Shown here piece by piece: positions 24,278 through 34,713 of a DNA stretch of 64,000 nt. A model generated the notes under the pieces. That model made no database searches. It saw nothing but the letters and a program-made list of their open reading frames with translations, and was not told the DNA's origin. This DNA comes from Franconibacter helveticus LMG 23732. GTDB lineage: Bacteria; Pseudomonadota; Gammaproteobacteria; Enterobacterales; Enterobacteriaceae. Every line of letters begins with the position of its first letter. The stretch's first letter is position 1. The DNA is taken from the NCBI RefSeq assembly GCF_000463115.2, contig NZ_AWFX01000045.1, positions 372,001 to 436,000 of the forward strand. Reading direction: 5' to 3'. The position numbers and the translations under genes are program-made.

Positions 24278-25303
24278 ATGTCATCATCCCGTTACCGCAG
24301 CGTTATTCCTCCCTACATCCTTCGTCGCATTATCGATCACGGCACAGAATATCAGCAGCGCTACGCCCGCCAGACGCTGACCCACGTGCAGACGCTGATG
24401 GCCGAAGGCCATGCGAAACCGCACGCCCCGCAGGCTGTCGCTAAAGGCGAACTTATTCGCGATATTTATGACGCCAATAATACCCAGTCCCTGCCGGGCG
24501 AACCGGTGCGTAAAGAAGGCCAGCCGTCGAACGGCGACGTGGCGGTGGATGAGGCCTATGACTATCTCGGCGTAACCCATGACGTTTTCTGGAAGTGTTA
24601 TCAGCGCGATTCGCTGGATAACAAAGGTCTGGTGCTGAGCGGCACAGTGCACTACGGCGAGGATTATCAGAACGCTTTCTGGAACGGTCAGCAGATGGTG
24701 TTTGGCGATGGCGACGGCGAAATTTTTAACCGCTTTACCATCGCCATCGATGTGGTGGCTCATGAACTGAGTCACGGCGTAACGGAAACCGAAGCCGGGC
24801 TGATTTACTTTGAGCAGGCGGGCGCGCTGAACGAATCGCTCTCCGACGTTTTCGGCTCGCTGGTGAAGCAATATCATCTTGGCCATACGGCGGACGAAGC
24901 AGACTGGATAATCGGCGAAGGGCTGCTGGCGCCCGGCATTCATGGCCGCGGCCTGCGCTCAATGGCGGAACCCGGCACCGCTTATGACGACCCGCTTTTG
25001 GGTAAAGATCCCCAGCCTGCGCACATGAAAGATTTTATTAAAACGCGTGACGATAATGGCGGCGTGCACCTGAACTCCGGCATACCGAACCGGGCGTTTT
25101 ATCTGGCGGCGAAAGCGATTGGCGGCTATGCCTGGGAAAAGGCGGGCTACGCCTGGTATGACACAGTTTGTGACCGCTCACTTGCGCAAGACGCCGATTT
25201 CGCTGCCTTTGCAAAGCTGACGATTGAACATGGCGGCAGACGCTCCGGCGACAGCGTCGCCCGTGCTATAGAAGCGGCCTGGAAACAGGTGGGGGTGCTG
25301 TGA
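24278..25303 (+). CDS. Protealysin-like M4 zinc metalloprotease
   Basis: The 341-residue protein belongs to the thermolysin (M4) family, protealysin branch. It lacks a signal peptide and has a short N-terminal propeptide with the PPYILRRI motif at residues 11-18. Zinc ligands are His162 and His166 of HELSH, with Glu186 in NESLSD; the catalytic-site His264 is in GGVHLNSGIPN. The ATG follows AAGGAG. Close relatives are Serratia protealysin and the Cronobacter protease called Zpx. Such enzymes self-process and can cleave actin; export is poorly understood. It is an insertion relative to E. coli between xseA and yfgJ. The next gene overlaps its stop by one base. Confidence 0.93.
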   Translation: MSSSRYRSVIPPYILRRIIDHGTEYQQRYARQTLTHVQTLMAEGHAKPHAPQAVAKGELIRDIYDANNTQSLPGEPVRKEGQPSNGDVAVDEAYDYLGVTHDVFWKCYQRDSLDNKGLVLSGTVHYGEDYQNAFWNGQQMVFGDGDGEIFNRFTIAIDVVAHELSHGVTETEAGLIYFEQAGALNESLSDVFGSLVKQYHLGHTADEADWIIGEGLLAPGIHGRGLRSMAEPGTAYDDPLLGKDPQPAHMKDFIKTRDDNGGVHLNSGIPNRAFYLAAKAIGGYAWEKAGYAWYDTVCDRSLAQDADFAAFAKLTIEHGGRRSGDSVARAIEAAWKQVGVL

Positions 25304-25656
25304 TGAACGAACTGCCGACGCTGACGGACGATGCCGTTATTGAGCTGGCGCGCGAAGGCGGCGTGGCGTTCATCCCTCGCCTGAGCGGGCTGCGGCGGAT
25401 CATTCTCGCGCAGCTTAACGAGACGCAGCGCCAGCGTATCGTTAACATCCTTCAGCAGACGCTGCCGGTAGCGAAACCGCCTGGCGAGCCAGATTCGCCA
25501 GGCCGCGGCGACCAACGCTATTACCGCATCCAGATTACCTGGACGCATCACAACAGCGCCCACTACGCCGACGTTATTGTTCTGGTGCCGGAAACAAAAG
25601 CGCCGCCGGAGCTGGAAGAGCTGTGGCGGCGCGGCGAAGATTGCGTCTGTGATTAA
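25303..25656 (+). CDS. Emfourin-like protealysin inhibitor
   Basis: The 117-residue product has no signal peptide and no catalytic motif. Its position directly after a protealysin gene, with a one-base stop/start overlap (TGATG), matches the bicistronic protealysin-emfourin arrangement known in Serratia. There the second gene encodes an intracellular slow tight-binding inhibitor of the protease. Sequence features such as IELAREGGVAFIPRLSG and the acidic C-terminal tail are consistent with that family. Its stop overlaps the convergent yfgJ stop. The inhibitor role is inferred from family and context. Confidence 0.82.
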   Translation: MNELPTLTDDAVIELAREGGVAFIPRLSGLRRIILAQLNETQRQRIVNILQQTLPVAKPPGEPDSPGRGDQRYYRIQITWTHHNSAHYADVIVLVPETKAPPELEELWRRGEDCVCD

Positions 25657-25874
25657 CGTGCGACCGGCTGCCAGTCGACGCGCTTTTTCGAAATAAGGCC
25701 GTGGCCGTTGCGACAAAAGTAGTCCACCGCGCCGCAGGCCTTCATCACCTCAAGCGGCTGATGACAATCCGGGCAACGCGCCTCCAGCAGGAAGTCTTTA
25801 TCACAGCTGACGCAGCGCGCGCCCGTTTCAGTTTGTTCCAGCGGCTGGTTGCAGACCGGGCAGTTCACGTCCAT
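25653..25874 (-). CDS. yfgJ: Zinc-ribbon protein YfgJ
   Basis: A 73-residue protein with four CxxC knuckles (CPVC, CVSC, CPDC and a later Cys pair), the rubredoxin/zinc-ribbon pattern, ending in the conserved ACGAVDYFCRNGHGLISKKRV. The start at MDVNCPVC fits the E. coli orthologue; a longer in-frame upstream start is not conserved. Two zinc ions are likely bound. Function is unknown. It lies downstream of der in the same direction and overlaps the end of the emfourin-like gene by four bases. Confidence 0.88.
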   Translation of the reverse strand: MDVNCPVCNQPLEQTETGARCVSCDKDFLLEARCPDCHQPLEVMKACGAVDYFCRNGHGLISKKRVDWQPVAR

Positions 25875-25964
25875 AACGCCTCCTTCGGTAGTTAAAATCA
25901 GCGCAGTATAAATGACCACGCTGATGGGCTTTTCTCTCTCACCTTAAGTGAAGATAATCGCCGC

Positions 25965-27443
25965 TTACTTGCCTTTCTTAATGTGTTTAATCAAACGCTT
26001 ACGTTTACGCATCTGGTTTGGTGTTAAGGTGTTGCGCTTGTTCGCAAACGGGTTATCCCCTTCCTTGAACTGAATGCGGATCGGCGTTCCCATCACTTCC
26101 AGCGATTTGCGGAAGTAGTTCATCAGATAGCGTTTATAGGAATCAGGCAGATCCTTCACCTGGTTGCCGTGGATAACCACAATCGGCGGGTTATAACCGC
26201 CGGCGTGGGCATATTTAAGCTTCACGCGACGCCCGCGCACCAGCGGCGGCTGATGGTCTTCCGCCGCCATGTTCATAATGCGGGTGAGCAGCGCGGTGCT
26301 GACACGACGGGTGGAGCTGTCATACGCTTCGCGCACTGATTCGAACAAATTGCCGACGCCGCTGCCGTGCAGGGCGGAAATAAAGTGCACGCGGGCGAAA
26401 TCGATAAAGCCCAGACGGTAATCGAGCGTCTCTTTAACCTGCTCTTTCACTTCCTGGCTCAGGCCATCCCATTTGTTAACGACAATCACCAGCGAGCGGC
26501 CGCTATTGAGGATAAAGCCAAGCAGCGACAGATCCTGGTCAGAAATCCCTTCATGGGCGTCGATAACCAGCAGCACCACGTTTGCGTCTTCAATCGCCTG
26601 TAACGTTTTGATGACCGAAAACTTTTCCACCACGTCGGTGATTTTGCCGCGCTTGCGCACGCCCGCAGTATCGATAAGCACATACTCGCGGCCGTCACGC
26701 TCCATCGGAATGTAAATACTGTCGCGCGTGGTGCCGGGCATATCGTAGACCACCACGCGGTCCTCGCCGAGAATACGGTTAGTAAGTGTAGACTTACCAA
26801 CATTAGGGCGGCCGACGATGGCGAGCTTGATGGGCAGATCCTGCGGGTTGAAGTCGTCCTCTTCTTCTTCGGCTGCTTCGCCGTTTTGCTCCGCTTCAAA
26901 CTGCGCCCAGTATTCAGCCTCTTCGTCCACTTCTTCCGGCGGATTAACGTCATCCATCCACGGCATCAGCACTTGTTCAAGCAGGCTGGTCACGCCGCGA
27001 CCGTGCGAAGCGGCAATAGGGTGAATTTCGCCAAGGCCCAGCGAGTAGAAATCAACGACCGCCTGGTCCGGATCCAGCCCATCGGTTTTGTTAGCGACAA
27101 GAAAGGTCGGCTTTTCACGGCTGCGCAAATGCTTTGCGATAGCCTCGTCCGCCGGCATCAGGCCAGCGCGGGCATCAACCATAAACAGCACAACATCTGC
27201 TTCTTCAATCGCCAGCAGCGACTGTTCCGCCATGCGTGTTTCCACACCCTCTTCCGTGCCGTCAATACCTCCGGTATCGATGCAGATAAATTCACGGCCT
27301 TCCACTTCAGCACGACCATACTTGCGATCGCGAGTCAGCCCCGGGAAATCCGCGACCAGCGCATCACGGGTGCGGGTTAAGCGGTTAAAAAGGGTGGATT
27401 TTCCGACGTTAGGGCGCCCGACCAGCGCGACCACAGGTACCAT
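25965..27443 (-). CDS. der: Ribosome-associated GTPase Der (EngA)
   Basis: Der has two tandem GTPase domains and acts in 50S subunit assembly. The 492-residue protein shows two G1 loops, GRPNVGKST at residues 8-16 and again near 210, each with DTGG or DTAG and NKTD or NKWD motifs. They are linked by an acidic segment around residues 165-200, and a KH-like domain ends in the basic tail [13 protein letters not shown]. The ATG encoding MVPVVALVG was used rather than an upstream TTG. It is the last gene of the rlmN-to-der cluster. Confidence 0.98.
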   Translation of the reverse strand: MVPVVALVGRPNVGKSTLFNRLTRTRDALVADFPGLTRDRKYGRAEVEGREFICIDTGGIDGTEEGVETRMAEQSLLAIEEADVVLFMVDARAGLMPADEAIAKHLRSREKPTFLVANKTDGLDPDQAVVDFYSLGLGEIHPIAASHGRGVTSLLEQVLMPWMDDVNPPEEVDEEAEYWAQFEAEQNGEAAEEEEDDFNPQDLPIKLAIVGRPNVGKSTLTNRILGEDRVVVYDMPGTTRDSIYIPMERDGREYVLIDTAGVRKRGKITDVVEKFSVIKTLQAIEDANVVLLVIDAHEGISDQDLSLLGFILNSGRSLVIVVNKWDGLSQEVKEQVKETLDYRLGFIDFARVHFISALHGSGVGNLFESVREAYDSSTRRVSTALLTRIMNMAAEDHQPPLVRGRRVKLKYAHAGGYNPPIVVIHGNQVKDLPDSYKRYLMNYFRKSLEVMGTPIRIQFKEGDNPFANKRNTLTPNQMRKRKRLIKHIKKGK

Positions 27444-27510
27444 TATCAAAGCCTCATTACTAAAAAACAGTGTTAAACCCGGCCGAATTAGCAGGGTTTC
27501 AGAAAACAGG

Positions 27511-27545
27511 AAACGGCCCCTGTGCGATTCAGGAGCCGTTTTTCT
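27511..27545 (-). terminator. Hairpin between bamB and der
   Basis: AAACGGCCCCTG and CAGGAGCCGTTT pair with one mismatch around a short loop, 20 bases after the bamB stop. The T-run is short on the minus strand, so it may be a partial terminator or attenuator ahead of der. Confidence 0.55.
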
Positions 27546-27563
27546 GTGCTACGCCCGTTATTA

Positions 27564-28745
27564 TTAACGCGTAATCGCGTAGAGCGTGCCGTCTTTCGCC
27601 TGAATCAGCAGTTTGTCGTTCGCGACAACCGGCTCCGTAAGGAAGCCTGAGCCGTCCACCTTCTGCTGTGCGACAAAGCGACCATCATCGGTGTTGATCC
27701 AGTGCATATAGCCTTCGCTATCGCCCACCACCAGATAACCATTATACAACGCTGGCGCGGTGAGGTTGCGGTGCAGCAGATCGCTTTGCGTCCAGAGCGT
27801 GACGCCGCCTTCGGTATTAAGCGCCAGCAGACGATCGTTCTGGTCGACCAGGTAAATGCGCCCGCCGTCCACAATGAAATCATTCACTGAGCCCAGCTCG
27901 CGTTTCCACATAATCTGGCCGGAACGCAAATCCAGCGCCGTCAGGTTGCCGTTATACGCCAGGGCGTAAACCACGCCGTTAACCACAACCGGCGTTGTAT
28001 CCACATCGCTCAGGCGATCAATTTCCGTTGCGCCTGTCGCCTGCGAGATACGCTGCTGCCAGATCATCTGGCCCTGCTGCATCAGTACCGCGCTGACGCG
28101 GCCGTTATCGCCGCCAACGATAGCCGCGCCATAAGCGGACGTCGGCGCAGATTCGCCGCGCAGCGAAAGCGAAGGCATATCCAGGTTAACGGTCCATTTT
28201 ACCGCGCCGTCGCTCTCATTTAACGCTTGCAGGATGCCGTTACTGGTATGCACCAGCACCAGACCGTCGCTCACTACCGGGCGGGAGAGCGCTTCGCCCG
28301 CCACGCGGGTTTGCCATGCAATGGTGCCGTCTGCGGTATTCAGCGCATAAATCTGCGCTTTTTCGCTGCCGATATAAGCATGGGCGCCCGCCACAGTCAC
28401 GCCGCCGGACAGCAGCGCCGGACGATTACGTGAAAGCCAGCCGGTTTTCTCAGAGAGATCGACGCGCCACACCTCTTTACCGTCAGCGATATTCATCGCC
28501 TTAACGATGCCGTGACGGTCCGCCGCATAAACGGTGTCATCAAGAAACGCCGGGTGCAGATTGGAGTAAAAATCGCCAATCCCGTCGCCTACGGACGTGC
28601 TCCACGCCGTTTGCGGATCAAACTGATTCTGTACCGTCGGCAACGGCGACATCTTCACAACATCTTCTTCACCGCTGAACAGTGAACACCCGCTTAACAG
28701 CGTAACGGAAAGCAGCCCTGGCAGAAGTAATTTACGCAATTGCAT
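27564..28745 (-). CDS. bamB: Outer-membrane assembly lipoprotein BamB
   Basis: BamB is a beta-propeller lipoprotein that binds BamA in the BAM complex. The 393-residue protein has a signal peptide ending LLSGC with lipidated Cys20, followed by repeated PQQ-like blades (for example YIGSEKAQIYALNTADGTIAW). The start MQLRKLLLPG matches E. coli. It lies 10 bases downstream of yfgM, consistent with cotranscription. Confidence 0.97.
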   Translation of the reverse strand: MQLRKLLLPGLLSVTLLSGCSLFSGEEDVVKMSPLPTVQNQFDPQTAWSTSVGDGIGDFYSNLHPAFLDDTVYAADRHGIVKAMNIADGKEVWRVDLSEKTGWLSRNRPALLSGGVTVAGAHAYIGSEKAQIYALNTADGTIAWQTRVAGEALSRPVVSDGLVLVHTSNGILQALNESDGAVKWTVNLDMPSLSLRGESAPTSAYGAAIVGGDNGRVSAVLMQQGQMIWQQRISQATGATEIDRLSDVDTTPVVVNGVVYALAYNGNLTALDLRSGQIMWKRELGSVNDFIVDGGRIYLVDQNDRLLALNTEGGVTLWTQSDLLHRNLTAPALYNGYLVVGDSEGYMHWINTDDGRFVAQQKVDGSGFLTEPVVANDKLLIQAKDGTLYAITR

Positions 28746-28755
28746 CGGGTCCCTC

Positions 28756-29376
28756 TCAGACGGACAAGTTATTGATTTTCATCTGGATCATTTCACGAAG
28801 CGCCGGGGAGCTATCGCTCTCTACTCCTTTGCTCCACGCCTCGCGCGCGCCCTGCTTGTCGCCTTTGCTCAGCAGCGCTTCGCCGCGCAGGTCGGCGACA
28901 ATCGCCGTCCAGCCTGCGCCTTTTACCGCATCCAGCGTTTTCAGCGCCGCGTCAGCCTGTTTAAGCTGAACCTGAACGCGCGCCAGACGCAAATTGATAA
29001 GCGCCTGTAGATTTTCATCTTTTGTGCTCTCCAGACCTTGCTGGAGCTGTGCGGCAGCTTTGTTGAGATCGTTTTTATCGACGTATTGCTGAGCAAGCTT
29101 CAGCGATGCCAGCGCGCCGTAGTTATTTTTGTTCTGCGCTGCAAATTGCTCTACAGCAGTAATCGACTGCGGATTATCGGCGCGCACGCCAGAGACAGCA
29201 TTGTCATAAGCCAGCGACGCGCTGCGCGCTGAATCAACTTCATGGCTTGTCCAGTAGCGCCAGCCTACCAGCGCGCCAATTCCTAACACCACCCCGACCG
29301 CCAGCGCTTTGCCATTCTCGGCAAAGAAACGCTTCACGGCATCGACCTGGTCGTTTTCGTTCTCGTAGATTTCCAC
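28756..29376 (-). CDS. yfgM: YfgM, ancillary SecYEG translocon subunit
   Basis: A 206-residue inner-membrane protein with a short cytoplasmic N-terminus, one membrane segment around residues 23-42, and a periplasmic TPR-like domain of alanine-rich helical repeats. E. coli YfgM associates with SecYEG and the chaperone PpiD and affects Rcs signalling through RcsB. It sits between hisS and bamB as in E. coli. Confidence 0.96.
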   Translation of the reverse strand: MEIYENENDQVDAVKRFFAENGKALAVGVVLGIGALVGWRYWTSHEVDSARSASLAYDNAVSGVRADNPQSITAVEQFAAQNKNNYGALASLKLAQQYVDKNDLNKAAAQLQQGLESTKDENLQALINLRLARVQVQLKQADAALKTLDAVKGAGWTAIVADLRGEALLSKGDKQGAREAWSKGVESDSSPALREMIQMKINNLSV

Positions 29377-29412
29377 GCTGTCCTTCTCCTTAACGATAAA
29401 TCGCCGGGGACA

Positions 29413-30687
29413 TTAACCCAGCAGCGTCTGTAGGTGGGTCGCAACCTCGCTTTGCGCGACGGTTTGCTGCTCGCCTGAACGCAAGTCCTTCACCACGACC
29501 TGACGGTTCGCCACTTCATTTTCGCCGAGCACCAGTGCAACGCGAGCGCCCCACTTGTCCGCACGGGCGAACTGCTTTTTGAAGTTGCCGCCGCCGTAGT
29601 TCGTCATCAGTTTGCCTGCCGGGAACGCATCGCGTACCGCTTCAGCCAGCAGCATCGCCGCCGTCTGCGTACCGTTGCCGGAAGCAACCAGGTAAATATC
29701 GACAACAGAATCGGCTTTAAATTCCGGGTTGACCGCCTGAACCAGTAAAACGAGGCGCTCAAGGCCCATCGCGAAACCGACAGCCGGCGCTGCGCGGCCG
29801 CCCAGTTGCTCAACCAGGCCATCGTAACGGCCGCCCGCGCAAACGGTGCCCTGCGAACCAAGACTGGTGGTCACCCATTCAAATACGGTGCGGTTGTAGT
29901 AATCCAGGCCGCGCACCAGACGCTGGTTAACGGTATACCCGATGCCCGCCGCATCCAGATAAGCGCACAGGCCAGCGAAATGCTCGCGGGACTCCTCATC
30001 CAGATAGTCGCCAAGCTTCGGCGCATCATTCAGCAGCGTCTGCACGTCCGGATTTTTAGAATCCAGCACGCGCAGCGGGTTGCTGTACATACGGCGCTTG
30101 CAGTCTTCGTCGAGCTTATCAACATGCTGTTCAAGGAAAGCCACCAGCGCGTCGCGATAGCTGGCGCGCGCGTCGAGCGAACCAATAGAATTGAGTTCCA
30201 GAGAAACGTGGTCGGCGATACCCAGCGCGCGCCACCAGCGGGCGGTCAGCATGATCAATTCCGCGTCGATATCGGGCCCTTGCAGGCCAAACACTTCCAC
30301 GCCCAGCTGATGGAACTGGCGATAGCGGCCTTTTTGCGGGCGCTCGTGGCGGAACATGGGGCCGATATACCACAAGCGCTGTTCCTGATTGTACAGAAGA
30401 CCGTGTTCAATACCGGCGCGCACGCAGCCCGCGGTGCCTTCAGGACGCAGGGTCAGGCTATCGCCGTTGCGGTCCTCAAAGGTGTACATCTCTTTTTCAA
30501 CCACGTCGGTAACTTCACCGATAGCGCGTTTGAATAACGGGGTCTGCTCTACAATCGGCAAACGAATTTCGCTGTAACCGTAGCTGCCGAGCACCTGTTT
30601 GAGTGTGCTTTCAATGCGCTGCCAGATGGCGGTTTCGCCCGGCAGGTAATCGTTCATGCCGCGAATGGCTTGAATGTTTTTTGCCAC
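29413..30687 (-). CDS. hisS: Histidine-tRNA ligase
   Basis: HisS charges tRNA-His. Started at a GTG codon ([17 protein letters not shown]) the product is 424 residues, the E. coli length; the upstream extension overlaps a likely sRNA and is not conserved. Class II motif 2 ([18 protein letters not shown]), the His-specific [15 protein letters not shown] and motif 3 ([14 protein letters not shown]) are all present. The anticodon-binding domain forms the C-terminus. Confidence 0.98.
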   Translation of the reverse strand: MAKNIQAIRGMNDYLPGETAIWQRIESTLKQVLGSYGYSEIRLPIVEQTPLFKRAIGEVTDVVEKEMYTFEDRNGDSLTLRPEGTAGCVRAGIEHGLLYNQEQRLWYIGPMFRHERPQKGRYRQFHQLGVEVFGLQGPDIDAELIMLTARWWRALGIADHVSLELNSIGSLDARASYRDALVAFLEQHVDKLDEDCKRRMYSNPLRVLDSKNPDVQTLLNDAPKLGDYLDEESREHFAGLCAYLDAAGIGYTVNQRLVRGLDYYNRTVFEWVTTSLGSQGTVCAGGRYDGLVEQLGGRAAPAVGFAMGLERLVLLVQAVNPEFKADSVVDIYLVASGNGTQTAAMLLAEAVRDAFPAGKLMTNYGGGNFKKQFARADKWGARVALVLGENEVANRQVVVKDLRSGEQQTVAQSEVATHLQTLLG

Positions 30688-30708
30688 GTTTATTCTCTTA
30701 TTGAATAC

Positions 30709-30795
30709 AAAAAATGAACCCGAATCAGGCCCGCTGCAAAATCGCGACGCGCCATGCGGGTTCAATCATACACGGGAAGCCAGACGCTTCCCAGT
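30709..30795 (-). ncRNA. sroE: SroE-like small RNA between ispG and hisS
   Basis: In the 112-base gap the minus strand carries a GGGAAGC / GCTTCCC hairpin right after the ispG stop. It then carries a long stem closed by TGAACCCG / CGGGTTCA followed by six T residues. E. coli expresses SroE, a roughly 90-nt RNA processed from exactly this intergenic position. Conservation of place, size and terminator supports the call; sequence identity was judged by eye only. Confidence 0.55.
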
Positions 30796-30799
30796 TGCC

Positions 30800-31918
30800 T
30801 TATTTTTCCAGCTGCTGAACGCTGATGCGCTGGCTCTCATCGAGCATAGCGGCTTTAGCGCGGATCTTCGCTTCAAGCTGGCTTATCATCTCTTCATTGT
30901 CGAGACGATCTTTGCGCACGCCTTCTTCATAAAAACCGCTCTTCTTATTGCCGCCGGTTACGCCAAGCGTGGAAACCAGCGCTTCGCCCGGTCCGTTCAC
31001 CACACAGCCAATAATAGAAACATCCATTGGCGTAATGATATCTTCCAGGCGCTGCTCCAGCGCGTTCACGGTGCCGATAACGTCAAACTCCTGGCGCGAG
31101 CAGGTCGGGCAGGCGATGAAGTTAATGCCGCGGGAACGGATACGCAGGGATTTAAGAATATCGAAGCCGACTTTGATCTCTTCTACCGGATCGGCCGCAA
31201 GCGAGATGCGCAGCGTATCGCCGATCCCTTCAGAGAGCAGTAATCCAAGGCCGATCGCCGATTTCACAGCGCCTGCGCGGGCGCCGCCTGCTTCAGTGAT
31301 CCCAAGATGTAAAGGCTGCTCGATCTGCTTAGCTAACAGGCGATAAGACTCTACGGCCAGGAACACATCAGAGGCTTTTACACTCACTTTGAACTGATCA
31401 AAGTTCAGGCGATCGAGATGATCGACATGACGCATGGCGGATTCCAGCAGGGCCTGCGGCGTGGGTTCGCCATATTTTTCCTGAAGATCCTTTTCCAGCG
31501 ATCCGGCGTTGACGCCGATACGGATAGGAATATTTTTATCGCGCGCGCAGTCTACTACCGTGCGGATGCGCTCTTCATTGCCGATATTGCCGGGGTTGAT
31601 ACGCAGGCAATCCACACCATACTCCGCCACTTTCAGGGCGATACGGTAGTCGAAGTGAATATCAGCCACCAGCGGCACGCTGACCTGCTGCTTGATAAGC
31701 CTGAACGCCTCGGCGGCGTCCATCGTCGGGACCGATACGCGTACGATATCGGCGCCAACACGCTCAAGCGCTTTGATCTGATTGACCGTCGCCTCCACAT
31801 CTGTGGTACGGGTATTGGTCATCGACTGAACGGCGATGGGGGCGCCATCGCCGACAGGCACATTGCCTACATAAATACGTTTGGACTTTCTGCGTTGAAT
31901 CGGCGCTGCGTTATGCAT
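30800..31918 (-). CDS. ispG: 4-hydroxy-3-methylbut-2-enyl diphosphate synthase (flavodoxin)
   Basis: IspG (GcpE) reduces MEcPP to HMBPP in the MEP isoprenoid pathway using a [4Fe-4S] cluster. The 372-residue product equals E. coli IspG. Cluster cysteines appear in [10 protein letters not shown] near residues 270 and 273 and in [11 protein letters not shown] near 305; the conserved cluster glutamate follows in NGPGE. The N-terminal TIM barrel begins [15 protein letters not shown]. It depends on Fe-S supply, encoded later in the window by isc. Confidence 0.98.
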   Translation of the reverse strand: MHNAAPIQRRKSKRIYVGNVPVGDGAPIAVQSMTNTRTTDVEATVNQIKALERVGADIVRVSVPTMDAAEAFRLIKQQVSVPLVADIHFDYRIALKVAEYGVDCLRINPGNIGNEERIRTVVDCARDKNIPIRIGVNAGSLEKDLQEKYGEPTPQALLESAMRHVDHLDRLNFDQFKVSVKASDVFLAVESYRLLAKQIEQPLHLGITEAGGARAGAVKSAIGLGLLLSEGIGDTLRISLAADPVEEIKVGFDILKSLRIRSRGINFIACPTCSRQEFDVIGTVNALEQRLEDIITPMDVSIIGCVVNGPGEALVSTLGVTGGNKKSGFYEEGVRKDRLDNEEMISQLEAKIRAKAAMLDESQRISVQQLEK

Positions 31919-31944
31919 GAAATTTCTCCCTCACTGCCCGTCTG

Positions 31945-32970
31945 TTACTGCGTTACTGATTGTTCGGCATTGAGGGTCAGACGAGCAACCTGGTTAGTTC
32001 TGATAAAACGGCTTAAATCAACAGGTTTTCCCTGATACTGAATCTGAACCGCGGATGGCGCGCCAATTTTCAGCTTGTAAGGCGCTTGGCCTGAAAGGTT
32101 GAGGTTAGCATCCTTACGTTGCAAACCGCTGAACAATTTCTTACCGGTTGCGTCAGTGACCTCAAGCCAGCAATCGGCGGTGAAGTTCATGACCAGCGCG
32201 TTAGCCTCTGCCGCAGGCGCGGTAACGGCCTGGTCTACCGGCAGTTGACCGTTCGCAGCCGCAGGCTGCTGCGCTGCGGTTGTGGTGTCAACATTCGCCT
32301 GGCTCGGCGATACGACCGCAGGCTGCTGCGGCTGTACCGGAACGGTAGCTGGGGTGTTATTTTGCGCGGTAGCGTCCGGCGCTGGCGCAGAAGAAGGGGT
32401 GGTTTCTGCCGGCAGGTCGGCAGGCGGCGTGGCCTGCGCTGTGGATTGATCCTGGGCGCCTGAAGCCTCGCCCGTATTCAGCGGAACGGCCTGACCGCCG
32501 CTGGCATTCAGCTCAGCGCTTGACTGGTCGGCCATAGTGGTAATCTCTTCCTGTTGCGCTTTGTGGTTTTGCCACCACCAGGCGCCAGTCAGGCCGACGA
32601 CCACAAACAGGATGAGCCATGTGAAGCTCATCAGCCAGCCGTCACGTTTTTTGCGTCTTTTGCCCAGCGCGTAAGTCTGCATTGGCGCGACTTTCGCCGT
32701 TTTAACCGGTACCTGCTTCGCCATCATCGGCAGCAGTTCTTCTTCCGGAATATGCACCAGACGCGCATAAGAACGGATGTAGCCACGCAGGAAAGTCGAT
32801 GCCAGATCGGCAGGCGCTTTATCCTCTTCGATATCGCGAACCGTCGACAGCTTCAGGCAAAGGCGTTCCGCCACTACCTGCTGGCTAAGTCCGAGTTGTT
32901 CACGGGCCAGACGAAGACGTTCGCCCGTGGTATGTGCTGCATTTTGTTCGTGAGTGGCTTCAGTATTCAT
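31945..32970 (-). CDS. rodZ: Cytoskeletal protein RodZ
   Basis: RodZ links MreB filaments to the elongasome and sets rod shape. The 341-residue protein has an N-terminal Xre-like helix-turn-helix domain ([22 protein letters not shown], residues 16-38), a basic juxtamembrane stretch KRRKKR, one membrane segment at about 111-133 and a long periplasmic linker rich in Ala, Pro, Thr and Gln. It ends in a C-terminal beta domain. The linker differs most from E. coli, as expected. It is 26 bases upstream of ispG. Confidence 0.96.
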   Translation of the reverse strand: MNTEATHEQNAAHTTGERLRLAREQLGLSQQVVAERLCLKLSTVRDIEEDKAPADLASTFLRGYIRSYARLVHIPEEELLPMMAKQVPVKTAKVAPMQTYALGKRRKKRDGWLMSFTWLILFVVVGLTGAWWWQNHKAQQEEITTMADQSSAELNASGGQAVPLNTGEASGAQDQSTAQATPPADLPAETTPSSAPAPDATAQNNTPATVPVQPQQPAVVSPSQANVDTTTAAQQPAAANGQLPVDQAVTAPAAEANALVMNFTADCWLEVTDATGKKLFSGLQRKDANLNLSGQAPYKLKIGAPSAVQIQYQGKPVDLSRFIRTNQVARLTLNAEQSVTQ

Positions 32971-33368
32971 TAGCTACAACTGCTGGTACTGTTTTAATTA
33001 AGAAACCAGGCACCGGCCGGCAACTCTACGGTTTCCTGTATTGCCCGCCCGTACCGCGAAAACTGCCTTTGCTCATTGAAGCCGTCGTGCTGCCAGTCTT
33101 AACGCAAGCCCAGGGCCTTTTCGCCGCTAAACTCGCCATCTTGTTAACGCACGCGCTTCTGGTCAGTTAACCATAGCCAGCTTTTTATGCCCTGTCTGTT
33201 TTATGAACAGATAACAGCCAGAATTGGCAAAGCTAAACTGTTGTTGCGACGCTACATACTGCCTCAAAGCGAGAAGAAACGCACCGTAATTATTTACAAC
33301 TTACGCTTCTTTATTATGCAGACGACACGCCGCGATAATACTCCCCGGCGTGCCGCCATGACTGCCTG
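32971..33368. other. 398-bp gap between rlmN and rodZ without a gene
   Basis: No protein-coding frame looks real here on either strand. It contains an inverted repeat CTGTT / AACAG near 33195-33210 and a CACGCCG / CGGCGTG stem at about 33326-33352, just past the rlmN stop. In many gammaproteobacteria pilF/pilW occupies this place; it is absent here as in E. coli. The rodZ promoter presumably lies in this gap. Confidence 0.6.
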
Positions 33369-34535
33369 TCAGACTGCTTTAACAGCGATAGGTTCACCCT
33401 GCATACGCTTACGCATAGTGCGTTTAGTACGGTCAATCACATCGCCCGCCAGCTGGCCGCAAGCGGCGTCGATATCATCGCCGCGCGTTTTACGCACGAT
33501 AGTGGTAAAACCATAGCTCATCAGCACCTTACAGAAGCGATCGATACGGCTGTTGGAGCTACGCCCATAAGGGGCGCCCGGGAAGGGGTTCCACGGAATA
33601 AGGTTGATTTTGCATGGCGTATCTTTCAGCAATTCTGCCAGTTGATGCGCATGTTCCGTCCCATCGTTAACGTGATCGAGCATGACATACTCGATGGTCA
33701 CGCGGCCCTGGTTCGCATTGGATTTTTCCAGATAACGACGCACTGCCGCCAGGAAAGTCTCAATATTGTATTTTTTATTGATGGGGACGATTTCATCGCG
33801 AATTTCGTCGTTAGGCGCGTGCAGCGAAATAGCCAGCGCCACATCAATCATATCGCCAAGTTTGTCCAGCGCCGGGACCACGCCCGAAGTAGAGAGCGTT
33901 ACGCGGCGTTTCGACAGGCCGAAGCCGAAATCATCCAGCATAATTTCCATGGCTGGCACCACGTTGGTGAGGTTAAGCAACGGCTCACCCATGCCCATCA
34001 TCACAACGTTAGTGATAGGACGCTGACCGGTCACTTTCGCTGCGCCAATAATTTTTGCCGCGCGCCACACCTGGCCAATAATTTCCGAAACGCGCAGGTT
34101 ACGGTTAAAACCCTGCTGCGCCGTAGAGCAAAATTTACACTCCAGCGCGCAACCAACCTGTGAAGAGACGCACAACGTAGCGCGATCGTCTTCCGGAATG
34201 TAAACCGTTTCCACGCGTTGATCGCCTACCGCGATAGCCCATTTAATGGTGCCGTCTGAGGAGCGCTGTTCTTCCACAACCTCCGGCGCGCGGATTTCCG
34301 CAACCTCTTTGAGCTTACCGCGCAACACCTTGTTGATGTCGGTCATCTCATCGAAGTCATCGCTGCAATAGTGATACATCCATTTCATTACCTGATCGGC
34401 GCGAAAAGGCTTTTCGCCAAGCGTCTTGAAGAATTCGCGCATTTGCTGACGATTCAGGTCGAGCAGGTTGATTTTTTCGGCTTTGGAAGCGGTGGAAACT
34501 GAGGCAAGCTCAGGTGTGACAATGTGTTCAGACAT
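33369..34535 (-). CDS. rlmN: Dual-specificity 23S rRNA A2503 / tRNA A37 C2-methyltransferase
   Basis: RlmN is a radical-SAM enzyme that methylates C2 of A2503 in 23S rRNA and A37 in some tRNAs. The 388-residue protein has the radical-SAM CxxxCxxC motif at Cys129, Cys133 and Cys136 (CALECKFC), the GMGEPL motif, and the C-terminal [11 protein letters not shown] with the methyl-carrying Cys. The N-terminus is a few residues longer than in E. coli. It begins the run toward der. Confidence 0.97.
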   Translation of the reverse strand: MSEHIVTPELASVSTASKAEKINLLDLNRQQMREFFKTLGEKPFRADQVMKWMYHYCSDDFDEMTDINKVLRGKLKEVAEIRAPEVVEEQRSSDGTIKWAIAVGDQRVETVYIPEDDRATLCVSSQVGCALECKFCSTAQQGFNRNLRVSEIIGQVWRAAKIIGAAKVTGQRPITNVVMMGMGEPLLNLTNVVPAMEIMLDDFGFGLSKRRVTLSTSGVVPALDKLGDMIDVALAISLHAPNDEIRDEIVPINKKYNIETFLAAVRRYLEKSNANQGRVTIEYVMLDHVNDGTEHAHQLAELLKDTPCKINLIPWNPFPGAPYGRSSNSRIDRFCKVLMSYGFTTIVRKTRGDDIDAACGQLAGDVIDRTKRTMRKRMQGEPIAVKAV

Positions 34536-34581
34536 AATGTATTCCGGCCTCGTTATTACACGTTATGGCCCCTGGAGGGTT

Positions 34582-34623
34582 AAAAAGAGACGCCCCGGTG
34601 AGCAAACATGCTCGTCCGGGGCG
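34582..34623 (-). terminator. Terminator downstream of ndk
   Basis: The outer stem CGCCCCGG / CCGGGGCG encloses an inner GAGCA / TGCTC stem; on the minus strand it is followed by TCTCTTTTT. It lies about 90 bases past the ndk stop, before rlmN. Confidence 0.75.
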
Positions 34624-34713
34624 CAGCATTGTACAAATTCTCTGGCACGTATGCCATCGCTTAAAGCGGCAGCGAAAAAATAAAGTTTCCGCGCCGCTTC
34701 GGTTGTACAGCGA

